A stretch of DNA of 60,000 nt from Tubulanus polymorphus (GCF_964204645.1 NC_134030.1:15158447-15218446), one strand, 5' to 3'; counted from the stretch's first letter, positions 34,918-45,942 are shown. Made by a program: numbers and translations. Notes: generated by a model not told the origin, from the sequence alone.

Positions 34918-35190
34918 CAAAACCACGGGCGACAAAACCAAAATTATGAATTGTCGCAGGTGACAAAACCAAAATATTGAATTGTCACGGGCGACAAAAC
35001 AAAGATAATGAATTGTCACGGGCGATAAAACCAAAATAATGAATTGTCGCGGGCGATAAAACCATAATAATGAATTGTCGCGGGCGTTAAAACCAAAATA
35101 TTGAATTGTCGCGGACAACAAAAACTAAATATTGAATTGTTGCGTGCGACAAAACCAAAATAATGAAATGTCGCGGGCGACAAAACCAAA
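34918..35190 (-). repeat. 31-bp satellite, block 1
   Basis: First units of the satellite, fused to the end of the RT-capture repeat. Unit core ATGAATTGTCGCGGGCGAC with an A-rich linker; this block has more divergent units than the later ones, as expected at an array edge. Confidence 0.9.
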
Positions 35191-35765
35191 CTAGGGGTCC
35201 AGGGACACCATGCTCACTTGGGAAGTGGTTTCAAATGCTCAACAATCTAATAATTTCAATACATAACGCCCTCTAGTGACCATATACAAAAACCAATGAC
35301 CTTGAAACCCACCACAATCATAGAACATGTGAGCAGCTATGATTTGTAATTGATTGTGATAACAAAATATGCCTCGTTACCAATTTAATCTGGAAATACT
35401 AAGTTATTCTACTATTCAACGCCCCCTGGTGACCATATGCAAAACCCGATGACCTTAAAACTCACCACAATCGTAGTACATGTCATGAAATACAACTTTG
35501 CAATTGATCATAGTAACAAAATATGCCTAGGTACCAATGTAATAAGGAAATACTTAGCCATTCTACTATTCAATGCCCCCTGGTGACTATATGGAATAAC
35601 TAATGTCCTTAAAAACTCACCACAATCATAGACGATGTCATGAACTACAACAATACAATGGATCATGGTAACAAACTATGCCGTGGTACCAATCTAATAA
35701 GGAAAAACTAAGCTTTTCTACTATTCAACGCCCCCTGGTGACTATATGGAATAACTAATGTCCTT
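35185..35765 (+). repeat. About 155-bp tandem repeat with CTCF-like motifs, array 1
   Basis: Four units with period about 153-155, each carrying a core close to CGCCCCCTGGTGACCATA at 35267, 35420, 35574 and 35729, then 'ccaatgaccttgaaactcac' and 'gcaattgatcatagtaac' like blocks. It begins with 'aaactaggggtccagggaca' and is embedded between satellite blocks. Confidence 0.88.
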
Positions 35766-37285
35766 AAAAACCAAAATAATGAATTGTCGCGGGCGTCAAA
35801 ACCAAAAGAAGAATTGTCGCGGGCGACAAAACAGAAATAATGAATTGTCGCTGGAGATAAAACCAAAGTAATGAATTGTCATGGGCGATAAAACCAAAAT
35901 ATTGAATTGTCGCGGGCGACATAATGAATTGTCGCTGGAGATAAAACCAAAGTAATGAATTGTCGTGGGCGATAAAACCAAAATATTGAATTGTCGCGGG
36001 CGACAAAACCAAAATTGTGAATTGTCCAGGCGACAAAACAAAAATGATGAATTGTCTCGGGCGACAAAACCAAAATAATGAATTGTCGCGGGCGATAAAA
36101 CAAAAATAATGAATTATCGCGGGCGATTAAACCAAAATATTGAATTGTCGCGGGCGATTAAACCAAAATAATGAATTGTCTCGGGCGACAAAACCAAAAT
36201 AATGAATTGTCGCAGGCGATAAAACAAAAATAATGAATTATCGCGGGCGATAAAACAAAAATAATGAATTATCGCGGGCGATTAAACCAAAATATTGAAT
36301 TGTCGCGGGCGATTAAACCAAAATAATCAATTGTCTCGGGCGACAAAACCAAAATAATGAATTGTCGCGGGCGACAAAACCAAAAAAAAAATTGTCGCGG
36401 GCGACTAAAACAAAATATAAAACCAAAATAATGAATTGTCGCGGGCGACAAAACCAAGAAGAAGAATTGTCGCGGGCGACAAAACCAAAATAATGAATTG
36501 TCGCTGCTGGAGATAAAACCAAAGTAATGAATTGTCGCAGGCGACAAAACCGAAATATTGAATTGTCGCGGGCGACAAAACCAAAATATTGAATTGTCGC
36601 GGGCGACAAAACCAAAATATTGAATTGTCGCGGGCGACAAAACCAAACTAATGAATTGTCGCGGGCGATAAAACCAAAATAATGAATTGTCGCGGGCGAC
36701 AAAACCAAAATAATGAAAAACCAAAATGGTGAATTGTCGTGGGCGACATAACCAAAATAATGAATTGTCGCGGGTGACAAAACCAAAAAGAAGAATTGTC
36801 ACGGGCGACAAAACCAAAATAATGAATTGTCGCTGGCGATAAAACCAAAGTAGTGAATTGTCGTGGGCGACAAAACCAAAAAAAAATTGTCGCGGGCGAC
36901 TAAAACAAAATATAAAACCAAAATAATGAATTGTCGCGGGCGACAAAACCAAGAAGAAGAATTGTCGCGGGCGACAAAACCAAAATAATGAATTGTCGCA
37001 GCTGGAGATAAAACCAAAGTAATGAATTGTCGCAGGCGACAAAACCAAAATATTGAATTGTCGCAGGCGACAAAACCAAAATATTGAATTGTCGCGGGCG
37101 ACAAAACCAAACTAATGAATTGTCGCGGCGACAAAACCAAACTAATGAATTGTTGCGGGCGATAAAACCAAAATAATGAATTGTCGTGGGCGATAAAACC
37201 AAAATAATGAATTATCGCGGGCGACAAAACCAAAATAATGAAAAACCAACATGGTGAATTGTCGCGGGCGACAAAACCAAAACAA
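35765..37285 (-). repeat. 31-bp satellite, block 2
   Basis: Roughly 50 units. The unit contains the perfect stem TGTCGC-GG-GCGACA. Variant units (an insertion 'gctgctggagataaaacc' at 36502, a truncated 'tccaggcgac' at 36014, an A-run unit at 36383 and 36880) recur about 500 bp apart, giving higher-order structure. Minus-strand reading frames through it (longest 259 codons, repeating Y-F-G-F-V-A-R-D-N-S) exist only because the unit lacks stops in every minus frame. Confidence 0.95.
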
Positions 37286-37289
37286 GAGC

Positions 37290-37430
37290 CCCAAGGGGCA
37301 CAATGGCCAGCCTGTCAGATTTGCTTTTTATAAATGATGTAATCTGTGGGTTATATTTATCAATATACACTCCCTGCTCAATATCATTTACATAGTAAAA
37401 TTGTGTGTTAACACAGACAGCAGGAACGAA
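37290..37430. other. Unique spacer between satellite and CTCF-motif repeat
   Basis: Short non-repetitive stretch beginning 'aacaagagccccaaggggca' after the satellite; no feature seen. Confidence 0.4.
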
Positions 37431-37740
37431 TGTAATATAGAAATACTAAGTTATTGTATTGTTCAACGCCCCTGGTGGCCATATACAAAAACCAATGAGC
37501 TTGAAACTCACCAAGATCATAGACCATGTCATGAGCTACAACTTTCCAATTGATTGAGTTATCAAAATATGCATAGGTATGAATGTAATATAGAAATACT
37601 AAGTTATTGTATTGTTCAACGCCCCCTGGTGGCCATAAACAAAAAACAATGAGCTTGAAACTCATCTCGATCATAGAACATGTCATGAGTTACAACTTTC
37701 CAATTGATTATAGTAGCAAAATATGCTTAAGTATCACTTA
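37430..37740 (+). repeat. About 155-bp repeat with CTCF-like motifs, array 2
   Basis: Two units. The second holds CGCCCCCTGGTGGCCATA at 37620, the best match in the window to the vertebrate CTCF core (GCGCCCCCTGGTGGCCA). The first, at 37467, is one C shorter. Confidence 0.88.
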
Positions 37741-37789
37741 CGATGTGGAAAAACTTTTTTTCCACCTACGAATGAGTACTGATGACCCC

Positions 37790-38240
37790 AAGATGGCAGC
37801 CAAGTGCGTCATAATTGCCTGGTCAAAAATACCCTCTCGGATATAAAAGATCCCTTTCCAAAGAATACCCATTACAAATTGCAATGAAACATGGCACACC
37901 ATTAGAAAGCTACAGTACTCAGAATTCAGGCCAAAATTGACATTTTTGGGAACAAAAAAGGTTACAGTACGGCCATCTTGAGTCCGATCGACCCAATTTT
38001 TCTCATGCCGATGGGCCCTTGGGGGATACAAATATATACGAATGATCAAGGTTATTGATAAAAGTGTCTTCAAAATTTCCCTCGAAAACTTCAAAAATGT
38101 GTAAAAAGTGCTGATTTTGGCGAACAACAATGGCTGCCAGTCGGCCATCTTGAATCTGACAGGGCCAGTTTTTGGCCTGAAGATGTGTCTAGGGTAGATA
38201 CACGTATAAACCAAATATCAAGACATTACCTTGAAGCGTC
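37790..38240 (+). repeat. Dispersed repeat, copy 3
   Basis: Direct copy of 26390-26700 and following. Followed at once by a LINE 3' fragment, which replaces the GGACGGACG tail of copy 2. Confidence 0.75.
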
Positions 38241-38244
38241 TTCA

Positions 38245-38345
38245 AAACTTTGGAACTCTCACGAACTATCTAGATGGTTATCTCTCGACCTAAATAGCTT
38301 CAAGAGCCATCTCAAAACAACTTTGTTCCATGCAGCATACCATTA
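38245..38345 (+). pseudogene. LINE ORF2 C-terminal fragment
   Basis: The plus strand reads W-N-S-(H)-E-L-S-R-W-L-S-L-D-L-N-S-F-K-S-H-L-K and T-T-L-F-H-A-A-Y to a stop. This is the typical last block of CR1/L2-type ORF2 (W-N-S-L-P ... S-F-K-x-x-L-K-T-x-L-F). Only about 100 bp remain. Confidence 0.65.
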
Positions 38346-38872
38346 ACTCTCGGAAAGCGAATTGTATTTAACATTTTTTTGGCAGAATAAAATTTGATTG
38401 AATTTGCAATTCGGGCACATGGCTAATTAGCATATCAAGGTCATACACCCGATTTGGTAAAACCTTTTTTTTCGCGAACCTTGCGCAATTGTCAAGGATG
38501 AATTTTCTGTAGAGCAAATAAAAATTCCTCCCAAACACCAAATCAACTAAAGATTTCATAGAAATCGATCTTGAAATACAATTTTAAATCTTAAAATAAA
38601 ACCCGGAAGTAAAACAGTAGACGATACCGCGGGTTCGCGTGAACACCTGATTTCTGTAAACGAAATGTTGGTTGTGACAAAATTGTTCAGACGGTTTTAG
38701 GTGGTAATAAGTAGGCTACGGAAACGTAACGACCATGGTCGACTTATTCGATGAAATCAGGCCTATGTGATATCCAAATTTTGACTTTTTTATTCATCAG
38801 ACCTCCCTGATATAGAAATAAAAAATTTTGGTGGTACGAAAGTGCAATCACAGCGCCGACGGGGACAGCGCC

Positions 38873-38920
38873 ATGTCAGAGATCGGCGGAGTGAAAATTG
38901 AGGTGGACGAACACGAAGAA
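38873..38920 (+). CDS. Candidate first coding exon, unrecognised
   Basis: An ATG in the CpG-richer patch reads M-S-E-I-G-G-V-K-I-E-V-D-E-H-E-E, then meets GTAGGC, a possible donor in phase 0. Without splicing the frame stops seven codons later. The acidic N-terminus is plausible, but no second exon was found; it may be chance. Confidence 0.22.
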
Positions 38921-39164
38921 GTAGGCTATTGCGCTACTTGAATCACGAAAACTCCTGGCGCGGCCCCCGACGCTTTTCGTTGATTAAGTAATAAAAATAT
39001 CATGCAATGGGTTTTCACAATCTACCGCTGGTATTTACCGGATTTTAATATCACTCCAAAATTCAAAGAAACCTCGAAATATCGAACCGGAATACTTCCG
39101 GTAGATATCCGCGGCTGCCCAACCGGGAAACTTATTAGTTTCAATAGATATTGATAGGATCCAT

Positions 39165-39265
39165 CATCTTCACCCGTCAAGGGATTCGAACCCACTAAGC
39201 TAAAGCCATGCCAGAATCGGGTCGGGCTAATCACAGCGCTTGTAACAAACCACATTAGGCTTCTG
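39165..39265 (-). repeat. tRNA-derived SINE-like head
   Basis: The minus strand contains a perfect polymerase III B box, GGTTCGAATCC (39182-39192), about 45-55 bases after an A-box-like region. There is no closing acceptor stem, so it is not an intact tRNA. A tRNA-derived SINE fragment is the simplest reading. Confidence 0.4.
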
Positions 39266-39679
39266 TGGAATTTCCCAGTAAATGGGCCAATCAGCGAACA
39301 CGTAGCGAACGCGGAAGTATTGTCGCGTGTTGATACATAAAGTCATGCGCAAAAGCGCCAGTAATGAAATCGCGATAATTCACGTGAACAGCTGCTGATA
39401 TTTTCAGATAAACCAATCACAGGGAAGACACAACTTCCTGATTGGCTGATAAAAATTGAAATTTTCCCGATTTAACTTTCGTGAAAAATGCAGAAAACAT
39501 TTTTATGAGACCCTATTTCAAAATTCTGCTCGCTACGATTCCGAGAATGGCTTACGCTTAAATACGTGATTTGTTCGAATATGCCCTCACTTGGCAAGCA
39601 AAAGAGCCTTTTGTGTGGAAACCATGTCATTTAAATTCGCTCCATTTGTATAGTAATAGGCTCAGCCTACGGCTGGCCT

Positions 39680-42600
39680 AATAATGAATTGTCGCGAGCG
39701 ACAAAACCAAAATAATGAATTGTCGCTGGCGATAAAACCAAAGTAGTGAATTGTCGCGGGCGATAAAACCAAAATATTGAATTTTCACGGGAGACGAAAC
39801 CTAACTAATGAATTGTCGCGGCAGCAAAACAAAATAATGAATTGTCGCGGGCGATAAAACCAAAATAATGAATTGTCGCGGGCGACAAAACGAAAAACCA
39901 AAATGGTGAATTGTCGTAGGCGACAAAACCAAAATAATGAATTGTCACGGGCGATAAAACCAAAATAATGAATTGTCGCGGGCGACAAAACGAAAATAAT
40001 GAAAAACCAAAATAATGAATTGTCGCTGGCGATAAAACCAAAGTAGTGAATTGTCGTGGGCGAAAAAGGAAAAAAAAAATTGTCGCGGGCTACTAAAACA
40101 AAATATAAAACCAAAATAATGAATTGTCGCGGGCGACAAAACCAGGAAGAATTGTCGCGGGCGACAAAACCAAAATTATGAATTGTCGCTGCTGGAGATA
40201 AAACCAAAGTAATGAATTGTCGCGGGCGACAAAACCAAAATATTGAATTGTCGCGGGCGACAAAACCAAACTAATGAATTGTCGCGGGCGATAAAACCAA
40301 AATAATGAATTATCGCGGGCGATAAAACCAAAATATTGAATTGTCGCGGGCGATAAAACCAAAATAATGAATTGTCGCGGGCGACAAAGCAAAAAAAAAA
40401 AATTGTCGCGGGCGACAAAAACAAAATATAAAACCAAAATAATGAATTGTCGCGGGCGTCAAAACCAAAAGAATTGTCGCGGGCGACAAAACCAAAATAA
40501 TGAATTGTCGCTGGAGATAAAACCAAAGTAATGAATTGTCGTGGACGATAAAACAAAAATATTGAATTGTCGCGGGCGACAAAACCAAACCAATGAATTG
40601 TCGCGGGCGACAAAACCAAAAAAGTATTGTGGGGGCAACAAAACCAAAATAATGAATTGTCGCGGGCGACAAAACCAAAATTGTGAATTGTCCAGGCGAC
40701 AAAACCAAAATGATGAATTGTCTCGGGCGACAAAACCAAAATAATGAATTGTCGCAGGCGATAAAACAAAAATAATGAATTATCGCGGGCGATAAAACCA
40801 AAAGATTGAATTGTCGCGGGCGATTAAACCAAAATAATGAATTGTCGCGGGCGACAAAACCAAAATATTGAATTGTCGCGGGCGACAAAACCCAAAAAAA
40901 ATTGTCGCGGGCGAAAAAAACAAAATATAAAACCAAAATAATGAATTGTCGCGGGCGTCAAAACCAAAAGAAGAATTGTCGCGGGCGACAAAACCAAAAT
41001 AATGAATTGTCGCTGGAGATAAAACCAAAGTAATGAATTGTCGTGGGCGATAAAACCAAAATATTGAATTGTCGCGGGCGACAAAACCAAACCAATGAAT
41101 TGTCGCGGGCGACAAAACCAAAAAAGTATTGTGGGGGCAACAAAACCAAAATAATGAATTGTCGCGGGCGACAAAACCAAAATTGTGAATTGTCCAGGCG
41201 ACAAAACCAAAATGATTAATTGTCTCGGGCGACAAAACCAAAATAATGAATTGTCGCAGGCGATAAAACAAAAATAATGAATTATCGCGGGCGATAAAAC
41301 CAAAATATTGAATTGTCGCGGGCGATTAAACCAAAATAATGATTTGTCGCGGGCGACAAAACCAAAATAATGAATTGTCGCGGGCGACAAAACTAAGAAG
41401 AATTGTCGCGGGCGACAAAACCAAAATAATGAATTATCGCTGCTGGAGATAAAACCAAAGTAATGAATTGTCGCAGGCGACAAAACCGAAATATTGAATT
41501 GTCGCGGGCGACAAAACCAAAATATTGAATTTTCGCGGGCGACAAAACCAAACTAATGAATTGTCGCGGGCGATAAAACAAAAATAATGAATTATCGCGG
41601 GCGATTAAACCAAAATATTGAATTGTCGCGGGCGATTAAACCAAAATAATGAATTGTCTCGGGCGACAAAACCAAAATAATGAATTGTCGCGGGCGACAA
41701 AACCAAAATATTGAATTCGTCGCGGGCGACAAAACCAAAAAAAAAATTGTCGCGGGCGACTAAAACAAAATATAAAACCAAAATAATGAATTGTCGCGGG
41801 CGACAAAACCAAGAAGAAGAATTGTCGCGGGCGACAAAACCAAAATAATGAATTGTCGCTGCTGGAGATAAAACCAAAGTAATGAATTGTCGCAGGCGAC
41901 AAAACCGAAATATTGAATTGTCGCGGGCGACAAAACCAAAATATTGAATTGTCGCGGGCGACAAAACCAAAAAGAAGAATTGTCGCGGGCGACAAAACCA
42001 AAATAATGAATTGTCGCTGGCGATAAAACCAAAGTAGTGAATTATCGTGGGCGACAAAACCAAAAAAAAAATTGTCGCGGGCGACTAAAACAAAATATAA
42101 AACCAAAATAATGAATTGTCGCGGGCGACAAAACCAAGAAGAATTGCCGCGGGCGACAAAACCAAAATAATGAATTGTCGCAGCTGGAGATAAAACCAAA
42201 GTAATGAATTGTCGCAGGCGACAAAACCAAAATATTGAATTGTCGCGGGCGACAAAACCAAACTAATGAATTGTCGTGGCGACAAAACCAAACTAATGAA
42301 TTGTTGCGGGCGATAAAACCAAAATAATGAATTGTCGCAGGCGACAAAACCAAAATAATGAAAAACCAAAATGGCGAATTGTCGTGGGCGAAAAAACCAA
42401 AATGGTGAATTGTCGCGGGCGACAAAACTAAAATAATGAATTGTCGCGGGCGACAAAACTAAAATAATGAATTGTCGCGGGCGACAAAACCAAAAAGAAG
42501 AATTGTCGCGGGCGACAAAACCAAAATAATGAATTGTCGAGGGCGATAAAACCAAAATAATGAATTGTCGTGCGCGACAAAACCAAAATTATTGTTTTGT
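39680..42600 (-). repeat. 31-bp satellite, block 3 (largest)
   Basis: Nearly 3 kb, about 95 units. Blocks of about 500 bp are repeated almost identically: the odd unit 'gtattgtgggggcaac' occurs at 40624 and 41126, and 'attgtccaggcgac' near 40687 and 41190. The A-run unit recurs at 40070, 40388, 40900, 41737 and 42063. So the array grew partly by duplicating multi-unit blocks. At its right edge the sequence turns into 'attgttttgtcgcgttatttt', an inverted unit. Confidence 0.95.
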
Positions 42601-42709
42601 CGCGTTATTTTAGTTTTGTCGTTTTGTCATAATGTCGCCCTCATTTGCATATTCGTGGTTTTTTTACGCATGGCCCTTATCAGCCACCATACTAAAGCCT
42701 TAAGGTCGC

Positions 42710-43660
42710 GATAAACTCGATAAACACTTCAAGCGACACAGCGAACGATCTCCTACTCCGAATGTCAAGTGTTAGTCCAGCATACAGAAAGGATTGTGTT
42801 ATATACTTGTATTTAGTAAATACCTTGTGCATTTGACAATGATCGGTATGTACTGTAGGAAATAAAGAGTATTGATGGTATTGATATAGAGGTTGAAGCT
42901 CGCGGCCGAATAAAGTAATATATTCTTTTATTTTGATACCTCGTCGACATAACAGCTTTTCTCCGCTATATCACTTCGGCGTGTTTCGTTTAGGCCTACG
43001 ACTCCCCGGTACACTTATGATTTATCTTAGTAAATACACGGTTAATTTGATAAAGAAAAATAGGTATTGCTAAACTAACTGCTTGACGCCTGCAGCCAAA
43101 TCACTGGTAGTAATGAATTGATTTGTACTCGATTTGATTCTCATGATGAGGTGAAACTCGCAGCTGTTCCCCGAACGATGATGTAGTGACACACGTCGAT
43201 TCGTCGATGTTTACGGCTCGACAGTGCGTTTAAAATCTAAAGTAGTAAATTTCCTGTATATCGGTAATATGATTTGATGAGGAAAATGGGCTATTGTTAA
43301 AATTAGTTTTTAAAAACCGCGACAGAATGTGCAATCTTTGGGTAATAAATTTGTTAATTTATGCTTGAATTGATAATTGATGTGACAAGAAACGTGCAGT
43401 AGATTTCGGAAAGAGGACTTAGAAAAACATGTCGGCTCTTTGAATGGGGCTCAATTTTCGATTGTTTACGGCCCGACAGTGCTTTTGTAACGATGATTCT
43501 TCAAAATACGCACAGAGTATTTGTAGATCGAAGTGAGCTGAATGATATCAGACGGATTGTATCGACAACAGCGGCAAGGTAACAAAAACTTTGTTCTTTT
43601 AGTAAAAATAGTGTGGAAGAAAATAATAATAAATATAGCTGCAAAGCAGCGATGAGTTTT
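42710..43660 (+). repeat. RT-capture repeat, B segment
   Basis: Plus-oriented B segment matching the right arm of P2 from 'ataaacacttcaagcgacac' to the GCTGCAAAGCAGC hairpin at 43637-43649, without the hAT-like insertion, so it preserves the empty site (43101-43108). The RT-bearing A segment is missing after the hairpin. Confidence 0.85.
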
Positions 43661-43679
43661 CTGAGCAGGCGTGCTATTC

Positions 43680-44430
43680 ATAATTTGAAAAGTGGATAAT
43701 AGAAATATATCAATACGGGATACGCATTTGATGTGTCAAGTCACACCAATGCGGTTTAACATAACATAATTTATAGTTATAGTCAAATTGGGGGTTACTC
43801 GGATTGTTTAGTTGTCTGTGGAGTTGAGTAGATTGGTTACCCGTCTGTAACATTGGTTACGGAAACGACTCGTCAGCTTGATGAGTTGTATGTATTATGA
43901 TTGTGCGCCACCTGCATTTTCCGAAATAATGTTCATATAATTATTTGAAGGGACGATTGAAATCAATTATCAACGTACATCTGAATATGTTATAGTCCTT
44001 AGTAACTATCTGTTGCAGAGGGCATAGAAAAGATTTTGAAGTTATTTGATTAAAATATAAATTTTATTTACGAATAATAAACTATTATGGTCAGTACAAA
44101 TTGAAAATTCAGTGTATTTTTAAGAACAAGCTTACATAGCTTACAGAATACATCACGTACATTTGAATTTTATAAGTGATGGGTAAAAATCAACGTGACA
44201 GAAAAAAAATGTAGTTAATTATTTAACAATATCGAAATATGTGCTCTCTTTTTAAACTAATGGAGTGATACGCAATTAATCACATGGCCTGTATTAAAAG
44301 ATAGAACATACAAGTTGGATATAAGTCGAAACATGTGAACAGAAACTAAAACGTTGATGTCAGTGACCAGTATGGAATTACACAACGACAATTGGCTTTA
44401 AACTCAACAAACATTATTAAAGAATGTTTC
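43680..44430. other. No feature recognised
   Basis: AT-rich, apparently single-copy sequence upstream of the promoter at 44.6 kb. No exon supported. Confidence 0.4.
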
Positions 44431-44439
44431 AAACAAAAT

Positions 44440-44590
44440 GCTTTATATAACGACATGAATAAACTTGTTTTTCAAAACAAGAAAGTACATTTTGAACTTT
44501 TGAATGGTCGAATCCCATTTATTCACAGTAACCTGTGATGTGGCGATTCTCGGAGCCATCCTTCTTGATGACGTCACTAACAAGTGGTCA
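44440..44590 (+). repeat. Fragment shared with the BEL/Pao 5' LTR region
   Basis: Aligns by eye with 54065-54245: shared 'atgaataaactt', 'aagtacatttt', 'gaatggtcgaa', 'attcacagtaacc', 'ttctcggagcc' and a perfect TGACGTCA (44569-44576; 54233-54240). It is probably a solo LTR remnant next to the promoter of the small-protein gene. Confidence 0.65.
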
Positions 44591-44700
44591 CGGTCGACGC
44601 GTGCACTCATTTCTTTGAAAATCTAGCTTCCTCGTGGAGCGGGACCTGGTGACGCTGCGCCCCGCCCCCTTCGCGCTGAGAAATATCTTATTCCCAGTCA
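44560..44700 (+). promoter_or_regulatory. CpG promoter of the small-protein gene (CRE plus GC box)
   Basis: Contains TGACGTCA (44569-44576), a CpG-rich block and the GC box CCCGCCCCC (44661-44669), in a region otherwise AT-rich. It lies directly upstream of a segment ending in a strong GTAAGT donor. The transcription start is not fixed by sequence; I place it at about 44680-44720. Confidence 0.55.
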
Positions 44701-44844
44701 GCAGAGACAGGTTCTAAAGATCATAGAGTGCATCGCTGGAGGGTTTCCGATCCATATAATTGATTTGAATTGGTGCGGTGGCGCTCTCAATGCGGAAGTT
44801 TTTGTCATTCCGAATTTTTCAGTCGGCGACGGACGCTTATCGTT
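44700..44844 (+). other. 5' UTR exon of the small-protein gene
   Basis: Moderately GC-rich segment ending 'acgcttatcgtt' followed by the donor GTAAGT at 44845. No long open frame starts here, so it is read as noncoding exon 1. The start is approximate. Confidence 0.5.
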
Positions 44845-45543
44845 GTAAGTGATGTAATATGTAAAAAAACACAGGGAAACCTATCTCAATTTGTTTTTAG
44901 GAACATTTTGATATATAACATGACCATAGCATGACACTATCTCTAATGGAATAATAAGCTCCACTCGACAAACTCGTTCCCGTGCATTTTTATCTCTGTT
45001 TCAGCACACACACAGCCCCTCTACCTACCATCAATGCCTAACCCCTGTTCGACCAACTGTGGGCGTTTTCCTTTGAAACATAAGCCTAAATGTAAAAGAT
45101 AAGCATTAATCTAAGTTAATGCTGCATCTTTATCATGAAACCTAAGAAAGATTATTCTATTATTTAGGCCTATTCAAATTTTCTGTCCACTACCACGTGG
45201 TAAAAAGACCCAGTCAAAATTGTGCATCACGCTTTGACGAAGAAATTGGTCTAGGCTATAAATTTTACGACTCAAACGAATCTTTTCCTCAACAAAGCCG
45301 CTTTTAGTTTGATGCAAAATGTCATTTGCTTTTAAAATGTGTAACTAGGCCTAATCAAAAGGATATTTCAAAAGCAAACTTTGCCGGACCAAGAGCCATA
45401 TTGAATTCAATTTTTTCCGAACCATTATGCCTCTTTCATCATAACATTATTTATCCTATTTCAAGATCTTAGGCCAACAAGTAGAGAGAGGGCCTACGTT
45501 GGGTTCAAATCGGAATTTTAAGATTTATTTCATTTAATTCCAG

Positions 45544-45613
45544 GTTTTCACTGTAGATTATAAAAGACATGTGGCGTTGTGGGAGTTCATAGTTGTTTGA
45601 TAATCCATCATTT
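45544..45613 (+). other. Tandem noncoding exon copy 1
   Basis: Acceptor 'taattccag' before 45544 and donor GTAAGT at 45614. Shares with copy 2 a 'gttgtttgataat' / 'gtagtttgataat' 3' part. Contains stops in all frames, so it would be a 5' UTR exon. Confidence 0.5.
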
Positions 45614-45688
45614 GTAAGTGAAAGGCTATTTGAGGGATTTGAAACCGACATTTTGTAAATTTTGTAGCTTTATTACGTTTAATTCCAG

Positions 45689-45773
45689 ATGTTTATCATG
45701 ACACGTTTCATTTTGGGGGTTTGTCAGCGAGTTGGTATGCTGTCGGCAGAAGTAGTTTGATAATTCGTTTCAT
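45689..45773 (+). other. Tandem noncoding exon copy 2
   Basis: Acceptor 'taattccag', 85 nt, donor GTAAGT at 45774. Clear similarity to copy 1 in its 3' half and to copy 3 in 'ttcattttggg' and 'gtttgtc(a/c)gcgagtt'. Confidence 0.5.
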
Positions 45774-45852
45774 GTAAGTAAACAGCTGTTTGAAGGATTC
45801 GAAACCGAAATCTGTATTGTGAATTTTTTAGTTGTATTTTGTTTGATTCTAG

Positions 45853-45942
45853 GTGAATAGGACATGATTCATTTTGGGAGTTTGTCCGCGAGTTTGTATA
45901 CTGTCAAATGAAGTTTCTTCGTCAATTTGTCGTATGAAAGTA
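45853..45942 (+). other. Tandem noncoding exon copy 3, donor lost
   Basis: Acceptor 'gattctag' kept, but the position of the donor reads 'gaaagtatc' instead of a GT donor. This copy is probably no longer spliced. Confidence 0.45.

Larger units (their letters stand above)
31540..34918. repeat. 3.4-kb palindrome of RT-capture repeats (P2)
   Basis: The left arm (31540-32835) and right arm (32855-34918) are reverse complements centred near 32845, where 'gcgaacgatctcctttccccc' copies face each other. Each arm is a B segment followed by the A (RT) segment. The right arm is longer because it carries a 730-bp insertion at 33243-33972. The right arm stops within 'ttaatgttccgacaa' and continues as the 31-bp satellite. 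Confidence 0.88.
38590..39330. promoter_or_regulatory. CpG-richer, ETS-motif-bearing promoter candidate
   Basis: CpG density rises above its surroundings here. CCGGAAGT-type ETS/GABP motifs occur at about 38603 and, reversed (ACTTCCGG), near 39092, with another CGGAAGT near 39310. Such motif groups mark animal promoters. No downstream gene is confirmed, so this is a motif-based suggestion. Confidence 0.3.

Noticed and set aside
34906-42555. Two dozen long minus-strand reading frames, up to 259 codons
   Set aside because: They are translations of the 31-bp satellite, whose unit has no stop in any minus frame; the peptides are frame-shifted versions of one another.
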